Counted from the first letter of the stretch, positions 1-10,717 are shown. The stretch: 64,000 nucleotides of DNA from Hephaestia sp. MAHUQ-44 (GCF_023806085.1 NZ_JAMSLX010000005.1:218595-282594); one strand, 5' to 3'. The notes: a model not told the origin generated them from the letters alone. A program made the numbers and translations.

Positions 1-531
1 GCAGCACGCGCACAGGATGCATTCGTACAGCCCGTCGAGTTGTTCGCGTTGCGCGGGCGTCTGGAGCCGCTCCTTGCCCGAGGGCGGCGGCGTCACCGTC
101 TGCAACCACGGCTGGATCGAGGCATATTGCGCGTAGAAATGCGTGAAATCGGGGACCAGATCCTTGATCACGTCCATCGCGGGCAGCGGCGTGATGCGGA
201 TCTCACCCTTGAAATCCTCGATCGCAGTCGTGCAGGCGAGCCCGTTCTTGCCGTCCATGTTCATCGAACACGATCCGCAAATCCCCTCGCGGCACGACCG
301 GCGGAAGGTCAGCGACGCATCCTGATCGGCCTTGATCTTGATCAGCGCGTCGAGAACCATCGGCCCGCAATCGTCGAGATCGATCTCGAAAATATCGTAG
401 CGCGGATTTTCGGCGGTGTCGGGATCGTAGCGATAGATTTTGAAGCGCTTGACGCGCGCCGCATCGCCGCTCGCCTTGTGCTCCTTGCCCTTCTTGATGA
501 CGCTGTTCTTGGGCAGAGTGAACTTGGCCAT
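1..531 (-). CDS. sdhB: Succinate dehydrogenase iron-sulfur subunit (partial, C-terminus off the window)
   Basis: Iron-sulfur subunit of respiratory complex II. It passes electrons from the SdhA flavin to quinone at the inner membrane. The 177 visible residues begin [10 protein letters not shown] and contain the plant-type [2Fe-2S] cysteines (CREGICGSC, then a further Cys in NGLAC) and the first part of the [4Fe-4S] motif (CILCACC) at the window edge, so roughly the last third of the protein lies outside. The ATG at 531 is about 40 bases after the sdhA stop on the same strand, making it the last gene of an sdhCDAB operon. The family assignment is secure; only the missing end is unknown. Confidence 0.95.
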   Translation of the reverse strand, partial: MAKFTLPKNSVIKKGKEHKASGDAARVKRFKIYRYDPDTAENPRYDIFEIDLDDCGPMVLDALIKIKADQDASLTFRRSCREGICGSCSMNMDGKNGLACTTAIEDFKGEIRITPLPAMDVIKDLVPDFTHFYAQYASIQPWLQTVTPPPSGKERLQTPAQREQLDGLYECILCACC

Positions 532-573
532 GTCAGATTTCCCGTGAAATAAGAAAAAGTGCGCCCGCGCGCA

Positions 574-2376
574 TCAATAGACCCGCTTCTTCGGCTCGAT
601 ATACGCGACGTCGTCGGTGAGCGTGTAATCGTGGACCGGCCGGTAATCGATGCTGGTCGCACCGCCCTTGCCGCCCCAGCCATCGAAGGTGATGATCGTG
701 TGCTTCATCCAGTGCGCGTCGTCGCGATCGGGATAATCCTCGTTGACGTGTGCGCCGCGGCTTTCCTTGCGGTTGGCGGCCGAATTCATCGTCGCCACCG
801 CCTGTGCGATCAGATTGTCGAGTTCGAGCGTCTCGACCAGATCGGTGTTCCAGATCAGGCTGCGATCGGTGACGTGCACGTCCTGCATCCGCTGATAGAC
901 CTTGGCGATTTCGGTGACGCCCTCGCCGAGCAGTTCATCGTTGCGGAACACCGCCGCGTGGCGCTGCATCGTCTTTTGCATCTCGACGCGGATTTCCGCG
1001 GTCGGCGATGTGCCGTTCGCATTGCGGAAATGATCGAGCCGGTCGAGCGCCAGCCTCTCCGATCCCTCGGGCAGCGGCGCGTGCGGGGTGTTGGGCTTGA
1101 CGATCTCGGCGATACGCTTGCCGGTCGCGCGGCCGAACACCACGAGATCGATCAGCGAGTTCGAGCCGAGCCGGTTGGCGCCGTGGACCGAGACGCACGC
1201 CGCCTCGCCCACCGCGAACAGGCCGGGGACGACCGCATCAGCATCGCCATCCTTCAGATGGACGACTTCACCGTGATAATTGGTCGGGATGCCGCCCATA
1301 TTGTAATGCACCGTCGGCGTGACCGGCAGCGGCTGGCGCGTCAGATCGACGCCGGCGAAAACCTTGCCCGTCTCGGTGATGCCGGGCAGGCGTTCGTGGA
1401 GCACCTTGGGGTCGATGTGATCGAGGTGCAGGAAGATGTGATCCTTGTCCTTGCCGACACCACGGCCCTCGCGGATTTCCATCGCCATCGCGCGCGACAC
1501 GACGTCGCGGCTGGCAAGGTCCTTGGCCGAGGGGGCATAGCGTTCCATGAAGCGCTCGCCCTCGGAATTGGTGAGGTAGCCGCCCTCGCCGCGCGCGCCT
1601 TCGGTGATCAGCACGCCCGCGCCGTAAATGCCGGTCGGGTGGAACTGGACGAATTCCATGTCCTGGAGCGGAAGCCCGGCGCGCAGCACCATGCCGCCGC
1701 CATCGCCGGTGCAGGTATGCGCCGAGGTCGCCGAGAAATAGCAACGCCCGTAGCCGCCGGTCGCGAGCACCACCGAATGCGCGCGGAAGCGGTGGATCGA
1801 CCCGTCCTCAAGGCACAAAGCGATCACGCCGCGGCACGCGCCGTCTTCCATGATCAGATCGAGCGCGAAATATTCGACGTAAAAATCGGCGTCGTACTTC
1901 AGGCTCTGCTGGTAGAGCGCATGGAGCATCGCATGACCGGTGCGGTCGGCCGCGGCGCAGGTGCGCTGCGCGGGCGGGCCTTCGCCCATGTTCTGCATCA
2001 TGCCGCCGAACGGGCGCTGATAGATCGTGCCCTCTTCGGTGCGGCTGAACGGCACGCCGGCGTGCTCGAGTTCATAGACCGCCGCGGGTGCCTCGCGGCA
2101 GAGATATTCGATCGCGTCCTGATCGCCCAGCCAGTCCGATCCCTTGACGGTATCGTACATGTGCCAGGTCCAGTGATCGGGGCCCATGTTGCCGAGGCTG
2201 GCCGCGATCCCGCCCTGCGCCGCCACGGTATGGCTGCGCGTCGGGAACACCTTAGTGATGCACGCGGTCTTGAGGCCGTTCTGCGCGCATTCCATCGTCG
2301 CGCGCAGCCCCGAACCACCGGCGCCGACCACCACGGCATCGTAGGTATGATCGATGATCTTATAGGCGGCGGGCAT
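574..2376 (-). CDS. sdhA: Succinate dehydrogenase flavoprotein subunit
   Basis: Catalytic subunit of complex II that oxidises succinate to fumarate with covalently bound FAD. It is 600 aa, normal for the family. Near the N-terminus it has the dinucleotide motif [12 protein letters not shown] and the FAD-attachment region [11 protein letters not shown], followed by the substrate-site motifs HPTGIYGAG and [11 protein letters not shown] chose the ATG at 2376 because it overlaps the sdhD stop codon (TGATG), starts at the conserved [13 protein letters not shown], and avoids a meaningless 72-residue extension. It is third in the operon, between sdhD and sdhB. Confidence 0.97.
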   Translation of the reverse strand: MPAAYKIIDHTYDAVVVGAGGSGLRATMECAQNGLKTACITKVFPTRSHTVAAQGGIAASLGNMGPDHWTWHMYDTVKGSDWLGDQDAIEYLCREAPAAVYELEHAGVPFSRTEEGTIYQRPFGGMMQNMGEGPPAQRTCAAADRTGHAMLHALYQQSLKYDADFYVEYFALDLIMEDGACRGVIALCLEDGSIHRFRAHSVVLATGGYGRCYFSATSAHTCTGDGGGMVLRAGLPLQDMEFVQFHPTGIYGAGVLITEGARGEGGYLTNSEGERFMERYAPSAKDLASRDVVSRAMAMEIREGRGVGKDKDHIFLHLDHIDPKVLHERLPGITETGKVFAGVDLTRQPLPVTPTVHYNMGGIPTNYHGEVVHLKDGDADAVVPGLFAVGEAACVSVHGANRLGSNSLIDLVVFGRATGKRIAEIVKPNTPHAPLPEGSERLALDRLDHFRNANGTSPTAEIRVEMQKTMQRHAAVFRNDELLGEGVTEIAKVYQRMQDVHVTDRSLIWNTDLVETLELDNLIAQAVATMNSAANRKESRGAHVNEDYPDRDDAHWMKHTIITFDGWGGKGGATSIDYRPVHDYTLTDDVAYIEPKKRVY

Positions 2377-2762
2377 CAGGCTGGCGCTCCGGTGAAGGCG
2401 ATCTTGAGGATCGAGACGATGGCGATCGCAGCCGCCACCAGGGTGAACAGGTTGAGCAGGACGATCGACGCGATCCGGCCGGGGCCGTGCTGATAATCCT
2501 CGATCAGCACCTGAAGCCCGAGACGGAAATGATAGAAGACCGACGCGACAAGCAGCACGAGCGGGACCGCCACCAACGGCGACGTCATCCACTCGGTGAC
2601 CGTCGCATGATCATAAGCGGGCATCCGCGCGATCGAGAAGATGAACCAGAGGACGAGCAGCAGATTGCCGCCCGCGGTCAGCCGCTGGTGCCACCAATGA
2701 TGCGTGCCCTGCTTGGCGCTGCCCAGACCGCGCACGCGGCCGATCGGCGTTCCGTCGCCCAT
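2376..2762 (-). CDS. sdhD: Succinate dehydrogenase membrane anchor subunit
   Basis: Hydrophobic subunit that, with SdhC, anchors complex II and forms the quinone and haem b site. It is 128 aa with three predicted membrane segments (around residues 28-45, 60-78 and 100-122). The conserved [16 protein letters not shown] stretch, with the haem and quinone residues, lies between segments 2 and 3. The ATG at 2762 begins [19 protein letters not shown], the family's usual N-terminus; longer in-frame starts read through sdhC in a wrong frame. It is tightly spaced after sdhC (2 bases) and overlaps sdhA by one base. Confidence 0.93.
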   Translation of the reverse strand: MGDGTPIGRVRGLGSAKQGTHHWWHQRLTAGGNLLLVLWFIFSIARMPAYDHATVTEWMTSPLVAVPLVLLVASVFYHFRLGLQVLIEDYQHGPGRIASIVLLNLFTLVAAAIAIVSILKIAFTGAPA

Positions 2763-2764
2763 GC

Positions 2765-3181
2765 TTACTTCCCCACCAGCAGATATGCCCAGAAGGCGAT
2801 CGTCGTGAGCGCGGCGAACACCATCGTCAGCAACGCATACCGGCGATTGGTGCGCAGTTCGAACCCCGCGCCGGTATCGAGCACGAGGTGGCGGATACCG
2901 CTCGCCATGTGCTGGAAGAACGCCCAGCTCAGCCCGATTCCGAAGATATAGCCGAGCGCGTTGAGGCTGCCGTCGGCATAAGTGAACGTATCGACAAAGA
3001 TCGCATAGGCCTTGGCCCCGGCCGCCAGCGCGGCGAGCCACCAGACGAACAGGCAGGTGCCCACCAGCGCCATCCCGTCACCCGTCGCGCGATGCAGGAT
3101 CGAGACCAGCATATGCGGCCCCCATTTCCAGATCTGCAAATGCGGTGATAACGGGCGCGTTCGCTCAAGCTGCGTGGCCAA
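2765..3181 (-). CDS. sdhC: Succinate dehydrogenase cytochrome b556 subunit
   Basis: First gene of the sdh operon, encoding the other membrane anchor and haem-binding subunit. The conserved N-terminal RPLSPHLQIWKWGPHMLVS is followed by SILHRATGDGM, and HMASGIRHLVLD carries the haem-ligand histidine region; there are three membrane segments. No ATG fits the family N-terminus. I chose the TTG at 3181 (about 138 aa), which has a GAGGGG ribosome site nine bases upstream (3191-3196). An upstream CTG or ATG would add an unconserved arginine-rich extension. Confidence 0.9.
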   Translation of the reverse strand: MATQLERTRPLSPHLQIWKWGPHMLVSILHRATGDGMALVGTCLFVWWLAALAAGAKAYAIFVDTFTYADGSLNALGYIFGIGLSWAFFQHMASGIRHLVLDTGAGFELRTNRRYALLTMVFAALTTIAFWAYLLVGK

Positions 3182-3213
3182 GACCCTGGTCCCCTCGTTC
3201 GATAGATGGCGCC

Positions 3214-3241
3214 GTATTAGTCTTCGCGGTCGCCGATGCAA
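3214..3241 (-). promoter_or_regulatory. Possible promoter of the sdh operon
   Basis: Reading the minus strand, TTGCAT (3241-3236) and TAATAC (3219-3214) are separated by 16 bases, with transcription expected to start about 25 bases before the sdhC TTG. The match to the sigma-70 consensus is moderate. It lies in the divergent gap between sdhC and the chemoreceptor genes. Confidence 0.35.
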
Positions 3242-3372
3242 CCCGCGAGCGCGATTGTCCGGCTGGCCCGCGCATGGCCCCACACCCTAACCCTGCCTTA
3301 ACCAAATCGCCCTAAACCTGCCGAAGCACCCCGCCACCAGGCGGGATATCTGATTCTTCGGAGACCTCGCGC

Positions 3373-4731
3373 GTGGATAAAAGCAATCTCCCGGCCCCCG
3401 GAACGCTTGCCGCCAGGATCGATCTGGCCGCGCGATTGAGGGTGTTCGATTATGATGGCTCGCTGGCCGCGGCGGGCAAGCAGGTGTGGGCGTTGATCGA
3501 ACCCGACATCCGCACGATTTCCGACGCTTATTGGCAGCAATGGCTGCGCTGCTTCGCCGATGATCGCGTGTGGGCGCCGCACGAAACCGAGAAAATGGTG
3601 GATCTCGGCGTCGTCTTTCTCAAACACCGGTGCCTCGACACCTATGGGCGCGCCTGGATCGAGTCGGTCGAACGATCGGTGGCGGCCGCCTATGGCGCGG
3701 ACGTATCGCCGATGGCGCTGCTGTCGATGATCAACGCCAGCGATCGCGCCGTGCTCGATTCGCTGATGCGCCGCGTCGATCGCAGCGATCCCCGGCTGCC
3801 GACGCTGATCGATACGGTGATGCGGCTCTCCGCGCTCGAGGGCGAAGTCACCGTCGCGCTCTACAACGCCTATCGCGAGCATAGCGCGCAGAACGGCCGT
3901 GATCGCCTTACCGCCGAATTCCGTGACGGCATCGTCACCATGGTCGACAACGCGCTGACCGAAGGCGAGGTGCTGCGTGAGCAGCGCGGCCGCGCCTCGG
4001 TGGTCGCACGCGGGATGCTGGGCAAGGCCTCCGAAGTCGCGGCGGCCGCCGAGCAATCGGCGGTGGCGATGCGCGAAGCGGCGCAAACCGCCGCCGGGCT
4101 GATCCGCGCGATCGAGGACGCCCGCAACGAGGTCGAAGCCGCCGCCGAGATCGCGACCCGCGCCTCGGGCCAGGCAGGTGCAGCAGTCGGCATGTCCGAG
4201 ACGCTGTCCGACCATGCCAAGTCGATCGAATCGATCCTCGGGCTGATCCGCGACATTGCCGGGCAGACCAACCTGCTCGCGCTCAACGCGACCATCGAGG
4301 CGGCGCGTGCGGGCGATGCCGGGCGTGGCTTCGCGGTTGTCGCGCAAGAGGTGAAGAGCCTCGCCAACCAGACCGCGCGCGCGACCGACGATATCGCCGC
4401 CAAGATCGCCGCGATCCAGTCCGCCACCCATTCGACCGTCGAGACCAATGCCTCGATCCGCGACACCGTCGCCGAGGTCCAGGAATCGGCTGACCGCATC
4501 CGCACCGCCATGGAAACGCAGGCGCAGACCGTCACCGCGATCACCGCCGCCGTCGACGAGACCGCCCTCGCTGCCGATTCCATGTCCAACACAATCGCCG
4601 CCATCCGCGAGGATACCGAAACCGTCGCCAGCGAGATCGACAATGTCGGCCACGGCTTCGATGCGCTCGACGAGCGGCTCGGGAACCTCAAACACAGCAC
4701 GGGCGATTTCGTCGCCAAGGTCGCCGCCTGA
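3373..4731 (+). CDS. Soluble globin-coupled-type chemoreceptor (MCP), copy 1
   Basis: Methyl-accepting chemotaxis-type signal transducer of 452 aa with no membrane segment, so it is cytoplasmic. Residues 1-170 are helical and resemble a protoglobin sensor domain (candidate haem-ligand His85), suggesting oxygen or redox sensing. Residues 205-452 are a coiled-coil signalling domain with the conserved hairpin tip [34 protein letters not shown], which binds CheA and CheW. The start is GTG at 3373; no better ATG exists. No che genes lie nearby. It is followed after 21 bases by a paralogue with an almost identical signalling domain. The globin assignment is from pattern and is less sure than the MCP assignment. 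Confidence 0.85.
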   Translation: MDKSNLPAPGTLAARIDLAARLRVFDYDGSLAAAGKQVWALIEPDIRTISDAYWQQWLRCFADDRVWAPHETEKMVDLGVVFLKHRCLDTYGRAWIESVERSVAAAYGADVSPMALLSMINASDRAVLDSLMRRVDRSDPRLPTLIDTVMRLSALEGEVTVALYNAYREHSAQNGRDRLTAEFRDGIVTMVDNALTEGEVLREQRGRASVVARGMLGKASEVAAAAEQSAVAMREAAQTAAGLIRAIEDARNEVEAAAEIATRASGQAGAAVGMSETLSDHAKSIESILGLIRDIAGQTNLLALNATIEAARAGDAGRGFAVVAQEVKSLANQTARATDDIAAKIAAIQSATHSTVETNASIRDTVAEVQESADRIRTAMETQAQTVTAITAAVDETALAADSMSNTIAAIREDTETVASEIDNVGHGFDALDERLGNLKHSTGDFVAKVAA

Positions 4732-6026
4732 GCGCGTAAGGAGTAAACGGGAATGGATGAGGCGAACCAGATACAGGTTCAGCGGGCAGCGGCGGTCGAG
4801 GCCATCCGCAAACGGCTGCACGCTTATGATCGCGACGGCGCGATTGCCGCGGCGAGCGGCGAGATCAGCGCGCTGATCGCCGACCATTGCGAGGATATTG
4901 CCGATATCTTTCTGAGCCTGTTCCTGAGCGATCCCGATCTCACCCAGCGCGCCAGCACGATGTCGGCCGACGCGTACGATCGCCAGCGCGCCGATTCGAC
5001 CGCTTATGTTCGCCAGAAATACGCGCAACCGCTGAGCACCGAATGGGTCGGCATGGCGCTGCGCAACGCGGCGCGCTGCCACAAGGCGGGGGTGCCGATG
5101 CACGCCTATCTGTCGGCGCTGTCGGCGGGGCACACGCGCGTCATCGAGTTGATCCGTGCATCGAGCCCGAGCGTCGCCGACGCGTGCCGGTTGACCGACG
5201 TCATCCAGCGGCTGGCGATGGTCGAGGCCGCGGTGATGGCCGAACATTACGGCCGCCGCGAACAGGAACGCGCGCGCCGCGAACGCGCCGCGCAATCCGC
5301 CGAATTTCGCGACACGATCGGCGTCACGCTGATGGCCACCGCCGAACTGGGCACGCGCGCCCGGATGCAGGCGCAGAACACCGCGACATCGGTGCGCGGG
5401 ATGCTGGGCAAGGCATCGGAAGTCGCCGCCGCATCCGAACAGTCCGCGATCGCGATGCGCGAAGCGGCGCAAACCGCCGCCGGGTTGATCCGCGCGATCG
5501 AGGACGCCCGCAACGAGGTCGAGGCCGCCGCCGAGATCGCGACCCGCGCCTCGGGCCAGGCAGGTGCAGCAGTCGGCATGTCCGAGACGCTGTCCGACCA
5601 TGCCAAGTCGATCGAATCGATCCTCGGGCTGATCCGCGACATTGCCGGGCAGACCAACCTGCTCGCGCTCAACGCGACCATCGAGGCGGCGCGTGCGGGC
5701 GATGCCGGGCGTGGCTTCGCGGTTGTCGCGCAAGAGGTGAAGAGCCTCGCCAACCAGACCGCGCGCGCCACCGACGATATCGCCGCCAAGATCGCCGCGA
5801 TCCAGTCCGCCACCCATTCGACCGTCGAGACCAATGCCTCGATCCGCGACACCGTCGCCGAGGTCCAGGAATCGGCTGACCGCATCCGCACCGCCATGGA
5901 AACGCAGGCGCAGACCGTCACCGCGATCACCGCCGCCGTCGACGAGACCGCCCTCGCTGCCGATTCCATGTCCAACACCATCGCCGCAATCCGCGAGGAT
6001 ACCGAAACCGTCGCCAGCGAGATCGA
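4081..6026 (+). repeat. Near-identical 560-bp direct repeat (4081-4640 and 5467-6026)
   Basis: The DNA for the signalling domains of the two chemoreceptor genes is repeated with an offset of exactly 1386 bases. I counted only about five base differences over 560 bases, whereas the sensor-domain halves are strongly diverged. Similarity begins abruptly near 4005/5391 and ends abruptly near 4640/6026. Confidence 0.9.
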
Positions 6027-6117
6027 CACGCTCCAGCGCGATTTCGGCGAGGTCGATGATCGTCTGGGCAACCTCAACACCGCCGCCGACCGCTTTTCGA
6101 CCAGCGTCGCGGCATAG
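4753..6117 (+). CDS. Soluble globin-coupled-type chemoreceptor (MCP), copy 2
   Basis: Tandem paralogue of the preceding gene, 454 aa, starting at ATG 4753 with AAGGAG ten bases upstream. Its sensor domain (residues 1-185) differs clearly from copy 1 but has the protoglobin-like [16 protein letters not shown] segment, in which His110 fits the proximal haem ligand. The signalling domain (about 210-454) is virtually the same as copy 1 in both DNA and protein. Two receptors with different sensors and one shared output are likely to feed the same CheA/CheW array. No transmembrane segment is present. Confidence 0.87.
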   Translation: MDEANQIQVQRAAAVEAIRKRLHAYDRDGAIAAASGEISALIADHCEDIADIFLSLFLSDPDLTQRASTMSADAYDRQRADSTAYVRQKYAQPLSTEWVGMALRNAARCHKAGVPMHAYLSALSAGHTRVIELIRASSPSVADACRLTDVIQRLAMVEAAVMAEHYGRREQERARRERAAQSAEFRDTIGVTLMATAELGTRARMQAQNTATSVRGMLGKASEVAAASEQSAIAMREAAQTAAGLIRAIEDARNEVEAAAEIATRASGQAGAAVGMSETLSDHAKSIESILGLIRDIAGQTNLLALNATIEAARAGDAGRGFAVVAQEVKSLANQTARATDDIAAKIAAIQSATHSTVETNASIRDTVAEVQESADRIRTAMETQAQTVTAITAAVDETALAADSMSNTIAAIREDTETVASEIDTLQRDFGEVDDRLGNLNTAADRFSTSVAA

Positions 6118-6208
6118 CCGCCGCGTTCCAGCGACCGGAAACAGGCATCGGATTATGACGAGCGAGCCTCCGCTTTCGCTGGGGTGACGGAACGGCTAAG
6201 CCGCGGCC

Positions 6209-6910
6209 ATGCCCAACATCCTCCTTACCGGATCGAGCCGTGGAATCGGCGCCGCGATCGCCGAGACGCTTGGCGCGCGCGATGACGTGCGGTTGATCGG
6301 CCACGGCACGCGCAGCGGCATCGCCGCCGATTTCAGCGATCCCGACGCCCCGCAAACCTTGTGGGCGCAAGCGCTCGACGCGCTCGATGGCCGGATCGAC
6401 GTGCTGATCAACAATGCCGGGATTTTCGAGGCCGCGCCGATCGACCAGCCGCATACGGACTGGGTCGCTGGCTGGGAGCGGACGATGCGGATCAACCTGA
6501 CCGCTGCGGCCGAACTGTGCCGGCTCGCAATACGCCACTGGCAGGAGGCGGTCCACGGCGGCCGTATCGTCAACATCGCCAGCCGCGCCGCCTATCGCGG
6601 CGACAGCCCCGCGCATTGGCATTATGCCGCGTCGAAAGCCGGTATGGTCGCGATGACCAAGACGATCGCGCGGGGCTATGCCCGCGACGGCATTCTCGCC
6701 TTCGCGATCTGCCCCGGCTTCACGATGACGGGGATGGCCGACGACTATCTGGAGAGCCGCGGTGGCGACGCCTTGCTCGCCGACATCCCGCTCGGCCGCG
6801 TTGCCGCGCCCGCCGAGATCGCCGATACCGCCCATTACCTCGCGCTCGAGGCCCCTGCATCGATGACCGGCGCGGTCATCGACATCAATGGAGCAAGCTA
6901 TGTCCGCTAG
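6209..6910 (+). CDS. SDR family oxidoreductase
   Basis: Classical short-chain dehydrogenase/reductase of 233 aa. It has the Rossmann cofactor motif TGSSRGIG (residues 7-14), the structural NNAG, a serine in the NIASR strand, and the catalytic YAASK (Tyr and Lys). The C-terminal part, ending GAVIDINGASYVR, is typical. The absence of an acidic residue after beta-2 (GHGTR) hints at NADPH rather than NADH preference. The substrate is unknown. Its 3' end overlaps the start of prmA, so the two are probably co-transcribed. Confidence 0.9.
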   Translation: MPNILLTGSSRGIGAAIAETLGARDDVRLIGHGTRSGIAADFSDPDAPQTLWAQALDALDGRIDVLINNAGIFEAAPIDQPHTDWVAGWERTMRINLTAAAELCRLAIRHWQEAVHGGRIVNIASRAAYRGDSPAHWHYAASKAGMVAMTKTIARGYARDGILAFAICPGFTMTGMADDYLESRGGDALLADIPLGRVAAPAEIADTAHYLALEAPASMTGAVIDINGASYVR

Positions 6911-7811
6911 CTGGAAGCTGACCTTGCCGTGCACCCGCGCCGAGGCCGAAGCGATCGAAATCGATCTGGGCGCGCTCGCCGCGCTCGACCCACCGCCGGT
7001 GCTGATGACGAGCGAAGCCGTGCTCGACGATCCCGAGAGCTGGCGGCTCGAAGCCTATTTCGAAGGCAAACCCGACAAAGCGACGATCGCCGCGGTTCGC
7101 GCGCTGGTGCCGAGCGCCGGCGCGACCAAGGCGACGCCCGAAAAGATACCCGACGCCGATTGGGTGACGCTGAGCCAATCGGGGCTGGAACCGGTGCGCG
7201 CGGGGCGCTTCGTCGTCCACACCTCGGCGCACGACATTGCCGACGCGCCGGGCGTGCGGCGCTATATGATCGAGGCCAGCCAGGCGTTCGGCACCGGGCA
7301 TCACGAGACCACCACCGGTTGCCTGAACATGCTCGACCGCATCCGCCGCCGCGGCACGCGAGTCGACAATCTGATCGACCTCGGCACCGGCACCGGGCTG
7401 CTCGCCTTTGCGGGGATGCATTTGTGGCCGCGCGCTTATGCGACCGCGACCGATATCGATCCGATCGCGATCGACGTCACGGCCGAAAACGCCGACGTCA
7501 ACGGCGTGCCGCTGGGGCTCGGCATGGGCAGGCTCGCGCTTGCCGTCGCCGATGGCACCGCCAACGCACTGGTGCAGCGCCGCGCCTCTTATGACCTGAT
7601 CATCGCCAATATCCTCGCCGGGCCGCTGATCGATCTCGCCCCCGACATCGCCGCGATCGCGACACCGCGCGGGCAATTGGTGCTCGCCGGGCTGCTGCGG
7701 ACGCAGGCCGCGGCGGTCGCGCGCGCCTATCGCCGGCAAGGGTATCGGCTGGCCGAACAACTCGATCTGGGCGACTGGGCGATCCTGCGGCTGCGCAAGC
7801 GGCGCGACTGA
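6900..7811 (+). CDS. prmA: Ribosomal protein L11 methyltransferase
   Basis: SAM-dependent methyltransferase that methylates ribosomal protein L11. It is about 303 aa, with motif I DLGTGTGLLAF, an acidic residue in TDIDPIAID, and the catalytic-loop motif NILAGPL. The preceding AFGTGHHETT segment is characteristic of PrmA. I prefer the ATG at 6900 over that at 6888, because GGAG lies six bases upstream of it and it begins the conserved SWKLTLPCTRAEAE. It overlaps the end of the SDR gene. Confidence 0.93.
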   Translation: MSASWKLTLPCTRAEAEAIEIDLGALAALDPPPVLMTSEAVLDDPESWRLEAYFEGKPDKATIAAVRALVPSAGATKATPEKIPDADWVTLSQSGLEPVRAGRFVVHTSAHDIADAPGVRRYMIEASQAFGTGHHETTTGCLNMLDRIRRRGTRVDNLIDLGTGTGLLAFAGMHLWPRAYATATDIDPIAIDVTAENADVNGVPLGLGMGRLALAVADGTANALVQRRASYDLIIANILAGPLIDLAPDIAAIATPRGQLVLAGLLRTQAAAVARAYRRQGYRLAEQLDLGDWAILRLRKRRD

Positions 7812-7911
7812 ACCGCGCGGCCGGGACGCACAAGCGCCGCGACGGGCTGTCACGGCAGCCGCGCATCTGGCATGGCGTCGCACGAAGATCGGATAAAAGG
7901 ATAGCAGGCGG

Positions 7912-8640
7912 ATGACGAGCATCGGGATTTTCGGCAGCGCCGGGCGGATGGGCCGGGCGATCGCGGACCTTCTCGCCACCGAAGGCCTCACGCTGGCCGG
8001 GGGCACCGACATTGGCGACGCGCCGGGGCCGGTCGCCGAAGCGGCCGACGCCCTGGTCGATTTTTCGAGCCCCGCCGCGCTGGAGGCCAATCTGGTCGCC
8101 GCGCGCGCCGCGCGCACCCCGATCGTCGTCGGCACCACCGGGTTGAACGAGACGCACCATGCGCTGATCGACGCCGCCGCCACCGAAATCGCCGTGCTCC
8201 AGACGGGCAATACCTCGCTCGGCGTGACCTTGCTCGCGACGCTGGTGCGCGAGGCAGCAGCGCGGCTCGGCCCCGATTGGGATGTCGAGATCGTCGAGAT
8301 GCACCATCGCTACAAGGTCGACGCGCCGTCGGGCACTGCCTTGCTGCTCGGCGAGGCGGCGGCGAGCGGGCGCGGCGAGACGCTGACCGACGTCAGCGTC
8401 ATCGGGCGCGGCGGGCTGGTCGGCCAGCGCAGCGAGGGCACGATCGGCTTCGCGAGCCTGCGCGGCGGGTCGGTCGCGGGCGACCATCAGGTGATCTTCG
8501 CCGCCCCCGGCGAGCGGATCGAGATCGGCCACCGCGCCGAAAATCGCGACATCTTTGCGCGCGGCGCGGTGCGTGCCGCGCTGTGGCTCGCCGACAAGCC
8601 CGCGGGGCGCTACACGATGCAGCAGGTGCTCGGCCTATGA
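7912..8640 (+). CDS. dapB: 4-hydroxy-tetrahydrodipicolinate reductase
   Basis: Lysine and diaminopimelate pathway enzyme that reduces the DapA product to tetrahydrodipicolinate with NAD(P)H. It is 242 aa, the normal length. The N-terminal GIFGSAGRMGRAI is the cofactor loop, and VGTTG and the catalytic EMHHRYKVDAPSGTAL (His-His and Lys) are intact. The stop codon overlaps the nth start (ATGA), so the two are translationally coupled. Confidence 0.97.
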   Translation: MTSIGIFGSAGRMGRAIADLLATEGLTLAGGTDIGDAPGPVAEAADALVDFSSPAALEANLVAARAARTPIVVGTTGLNETHHALIDAAATEIAVLQTGNTSLGVTLLATLVREAAARLGPDWDVEIVEMHHRYKVDAPSGTALLLGEAAASGRGETLTDVSVIGRGGLVGQRSEGTIGFASLRGGSVAGDHQVIFAAPGERIEIGHRAENRDIFARGAVRAALWLADKPAGRYTMQQVLGL

Positions 8641-9281
8641 AGAAGGCGGACGTCGTTTCGTTCTTCGCGCGGCTGGCCGAGGATAATCCACACCCCGAAA
8701 CCGAACTCGAATCGGTCAATGATTACACGCTGCTCGTCGCGGTCGTGCTGTCCGCGCAGGCGACCGACGCAGGCGTCAACAAGGCGACCCGGCGGCTGTT
8801 CGCCGTGGTCGATACGCCCGAAAAGATGGTGGCGCTGGGCGAGGACGCGCTCAAGCAGCACATCAAGACGATCGGGCTGTTCAACACCAAGGCGAAAAAC
8901 GTCATCGCGCTGTCGAAGGCGCTGATCGCCGACCATGACGGGCAGGTGCCGGCGGACCGCGATGCGCTGGAGGCGCTTCCAGGGGTGGGGCGCAAAACCG
9001 CGAACGTGGTGATGAACGTCGCCTTCGGGGCGGAAACCTTCGCGGTCGATACGCATCTGTTCCGCATCGCCAACCGCACCGGGCTCGCGCCGGGCAAGAC
9101 CCCGCTCGCGGTCGAAAAGAAGCTCGACCGAATCGTCCCCCAGCCCTTCCGACTGCACGCGCACCATTGGCTGATTTTGCACGGCCGCTATGTCTGCAAG
9201 GCACGCAAACCGGAGTGCTGGCGATGCACCGTCGCCGACCTGTGCGCCTACAAGCCCAAGACCCCGCCGCCCGGCGCATGA
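8637..9281 (+). CDS. nth: Endonuclease III
   Basis: Base-excision-repair DNA glycosylase/AP lyase for oxidised pyrimidines, 214 aa. It has the helix-hairpin-helix [12 protein letters not shown] with the catalytic lysine, the catalytic aspartate in [10 protein letters not shown], and the C-terminal [4Fe-4S] ligands spaced as [17 protein letters not shown]. The ATG at 8637 overlaps the dapB stop by four bases and gives the family's standard N-terminus. Confidence 0.96.
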   Translation: MKKADVVSFFARLAEDNPHPETELESVNDYTLLVAVVLSAQATDAGVNKATRRLFAVVDTPEKMVALGEDALKQHIKTIGLFNTKAKNVIALSKALIADHDGQVPADRDALEALPGVGRKTANVVMNVAFGAETFAVDTHLFRIANRTGLAPGKTPLAVEKKLDRIVPQPFRLHAHHWLILHGRYVCKARKPECWRCTVADLCAYKPKTPPPGA

Positions 9282-9328
9282 AAGCGCTGGCGCCCGCGTG
9301 GATGCTTTGCTAGGCGCGTGCCCGGCCG

Positions 9329-9405
<77 letters not shown>

Positions 9406-9466
9406 ATCTCGCAAATTCGTCGATCGAGAGCGCGCGCCGCGCGACGCGGGTGGCAAAGCGCAAAAA

Positions 9467-9481
9467 GAACATATAGTGAAC
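9467..9481 (+). promoter_or_regulatory. LexA (SOS) box overlapping a -10 element
   Basis: GAACATATAGTGAAC is an exact GAAC-N7-GAAC direct repeat, the LexA box of alphaproteobacteria. TATAGT inside it (9472-9477) is a five-of-six match to a -10 box, so LexA would sit on the promoter. Transcription would start only a few bases before the radical SAM ATG at 9488, giving a nearly leaderless mRNA. I infer DNA-damage control of the two-gene operon downstream. Confidence 0.75.
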
Positions 9482-9487
9482 ATTGTT

Positions 9488-10717
9488 ATGAGAAAATCTC
9501 TGCGTGACCGGTTGGCGATTCTGTCGGATGCCGCAAAATACGATGCTTCCTGCGCGTCGAGCGGTGGCAAAAAACGCGATGCGACCACGGGCGGTATCGG
9601 CTCATCGGGCGGGACCGGCATCTGCCATGCCTATACGCCCGACGGCCGCTGCATCTCGTTGCTCAAGATCCTGATGACCAATTTCTGCATTTTCGACTGC
9701 GCCTATTGTATCAACCGCGTGTCGAGCAATGTCGAACGGGCACGCTTTTCCGTCGACGACGTGGTGTCGCTTACCCTCGAATTCTATCGCCGGAACTATA
9801 TCGAGGGCCTGTTCCTGTCCTCGGGCATCATCCGATCCCCCGATCGGACCATGGCGGACATGGCGCGCATCGCGCAAACCTTGCGCGAGACGCACGACTT
9901 CAGAGGCTATATCCACCTTAAGACGATTCCGGATGCCGCACCGGAATTGATCCGGGAAGCCGGGCGGTGGGCCGATCGGCTGTCGATCAACGTCGAACTG
10001 CCGCAGGATGCAAGCGTGCGCAAACTCGCGCCCGAAAAGCGGCCCGAAACCATTCGCGCGGCCATGGCGCAGGTGCGGCTGGAGCATGAGGCCGCCGGGG
10101 ATCGAACCCATACCGGTCGCACGCCGCCGCGCTTTGCCCCGGCCGGCCAGAGCACCCAAATGATCGTCGGCGCCGATGGGGCCGACGATGTGACCATCCT
10201 CAACACCGCCACGCGCCTTTACAACGGCTATCGGCTGAAGCGCGTCTATTATTCCGCTTTCAGCCCGATTCCGGATGCCTCGTCGGCGCTGCCCCTGATC
10301 ATGCCGCCGCTGCTGCGAGAGCATCGGCTCTATCAGGCCGATTGGCTGATGCGTTTCTACGGCTTTTCGGCCGAGGAAATCGCGACCGGCACCCATCAGG
10401 GGCATCTCGACCTCGATCTCGATCCCAAGCTGGCGTGGGCGCTCCGGCATCGCGCCCAGTTTCCGCTGGACGTCAATCGGGCCTCGCGTGAGCAATTGCT
10501 GCGCGTACCGGGGTTCGGCGTGCGTATCGTTGACCGGATCATCGGCGCACGCCGCCATGCGCGGTTGCGGTTCGACGATCTGATCCGCATGGGGGCCTCG
10601 ATGAAAAAGGCGAAGGCCTTTATTCACCTGGCCGATTGGTCGCCGCGCCACCTGATCGACAGCACCGACCTTCGGGCGCGCTTCGCGCCGCCCCCGCAAC
10701 AATTGACGTTGCTATGA
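9488..10717 (+). CDS. Putative DNA modification/repair radical SAM protein, partner of UdgX fusion
   Basis: Radical SAM enzyme of 409 aa. The iron-sulfur motif is C67-xxx-C71-xx-C74 (CIFDCAYC), and a helix-hairpin-helix DNA-binding motif lies near the C-terminus ([22 protein letters not shown]). The N-terminus [18 protein letters not shown] is typical of the family encoded beside uracil-DNA glycosylase fusions (named rSAM_link_UDG in TIGRFAMs, from memory). The ATG at 9488 begins this conserved segment; a longer frame from 9398 would overlap the tRNA. It overlaps the next gene by ATGA and lies directly behind a LexA box. The reaction catalysed is not known. Confidence 0.88.
   Translation: MRKSLRDRLAILSDAAKYDASCASSGGKKRDATTGGIGSSGGTGICHAYTPDGRCISLLKILMTNFCIFDCAYCINRVSSNVERARFSVDDVVSLTLEFYRRNYIEGLFLSSGIIRSPDRTMADMARIAQTLRETHDFRGYIHLKTIPDAAPELIREAGRWADRLSINVELPQDASVRKLAPEKRPETIRAAMAQVRLEHEAAGDRTHTGRTPPRFAPAGQSTQMIVGADGADDVTILNTATRLYNGYRLKRVYYSAFSPIPDASSALPLIMPPLLREHRLYQADWLMRFYGFSAEEIATGTHQGHLDLDLDPKLAWALRHRAQFPLDVNRASREQLLRVPGFGVRIVDRIIGARRHARLRFDDLIRMGASMKKAKAFIHLADWSPRHLIDSTDLRARFAPPPQQLTLL

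Noticed and set aside
559..2493. 644-aa plus-strand frame opposite sdhA
   Set aside because: It is antisense to a certain, highly conserved gene and has no recognisable protein pattern.
3298..5817. 839-aa minus-strand frame opposite the chemoreceptors
   Set aside because: It is a GC-rich antisense frame whose internal repetition merely mirrors the duplicated signalling domains.
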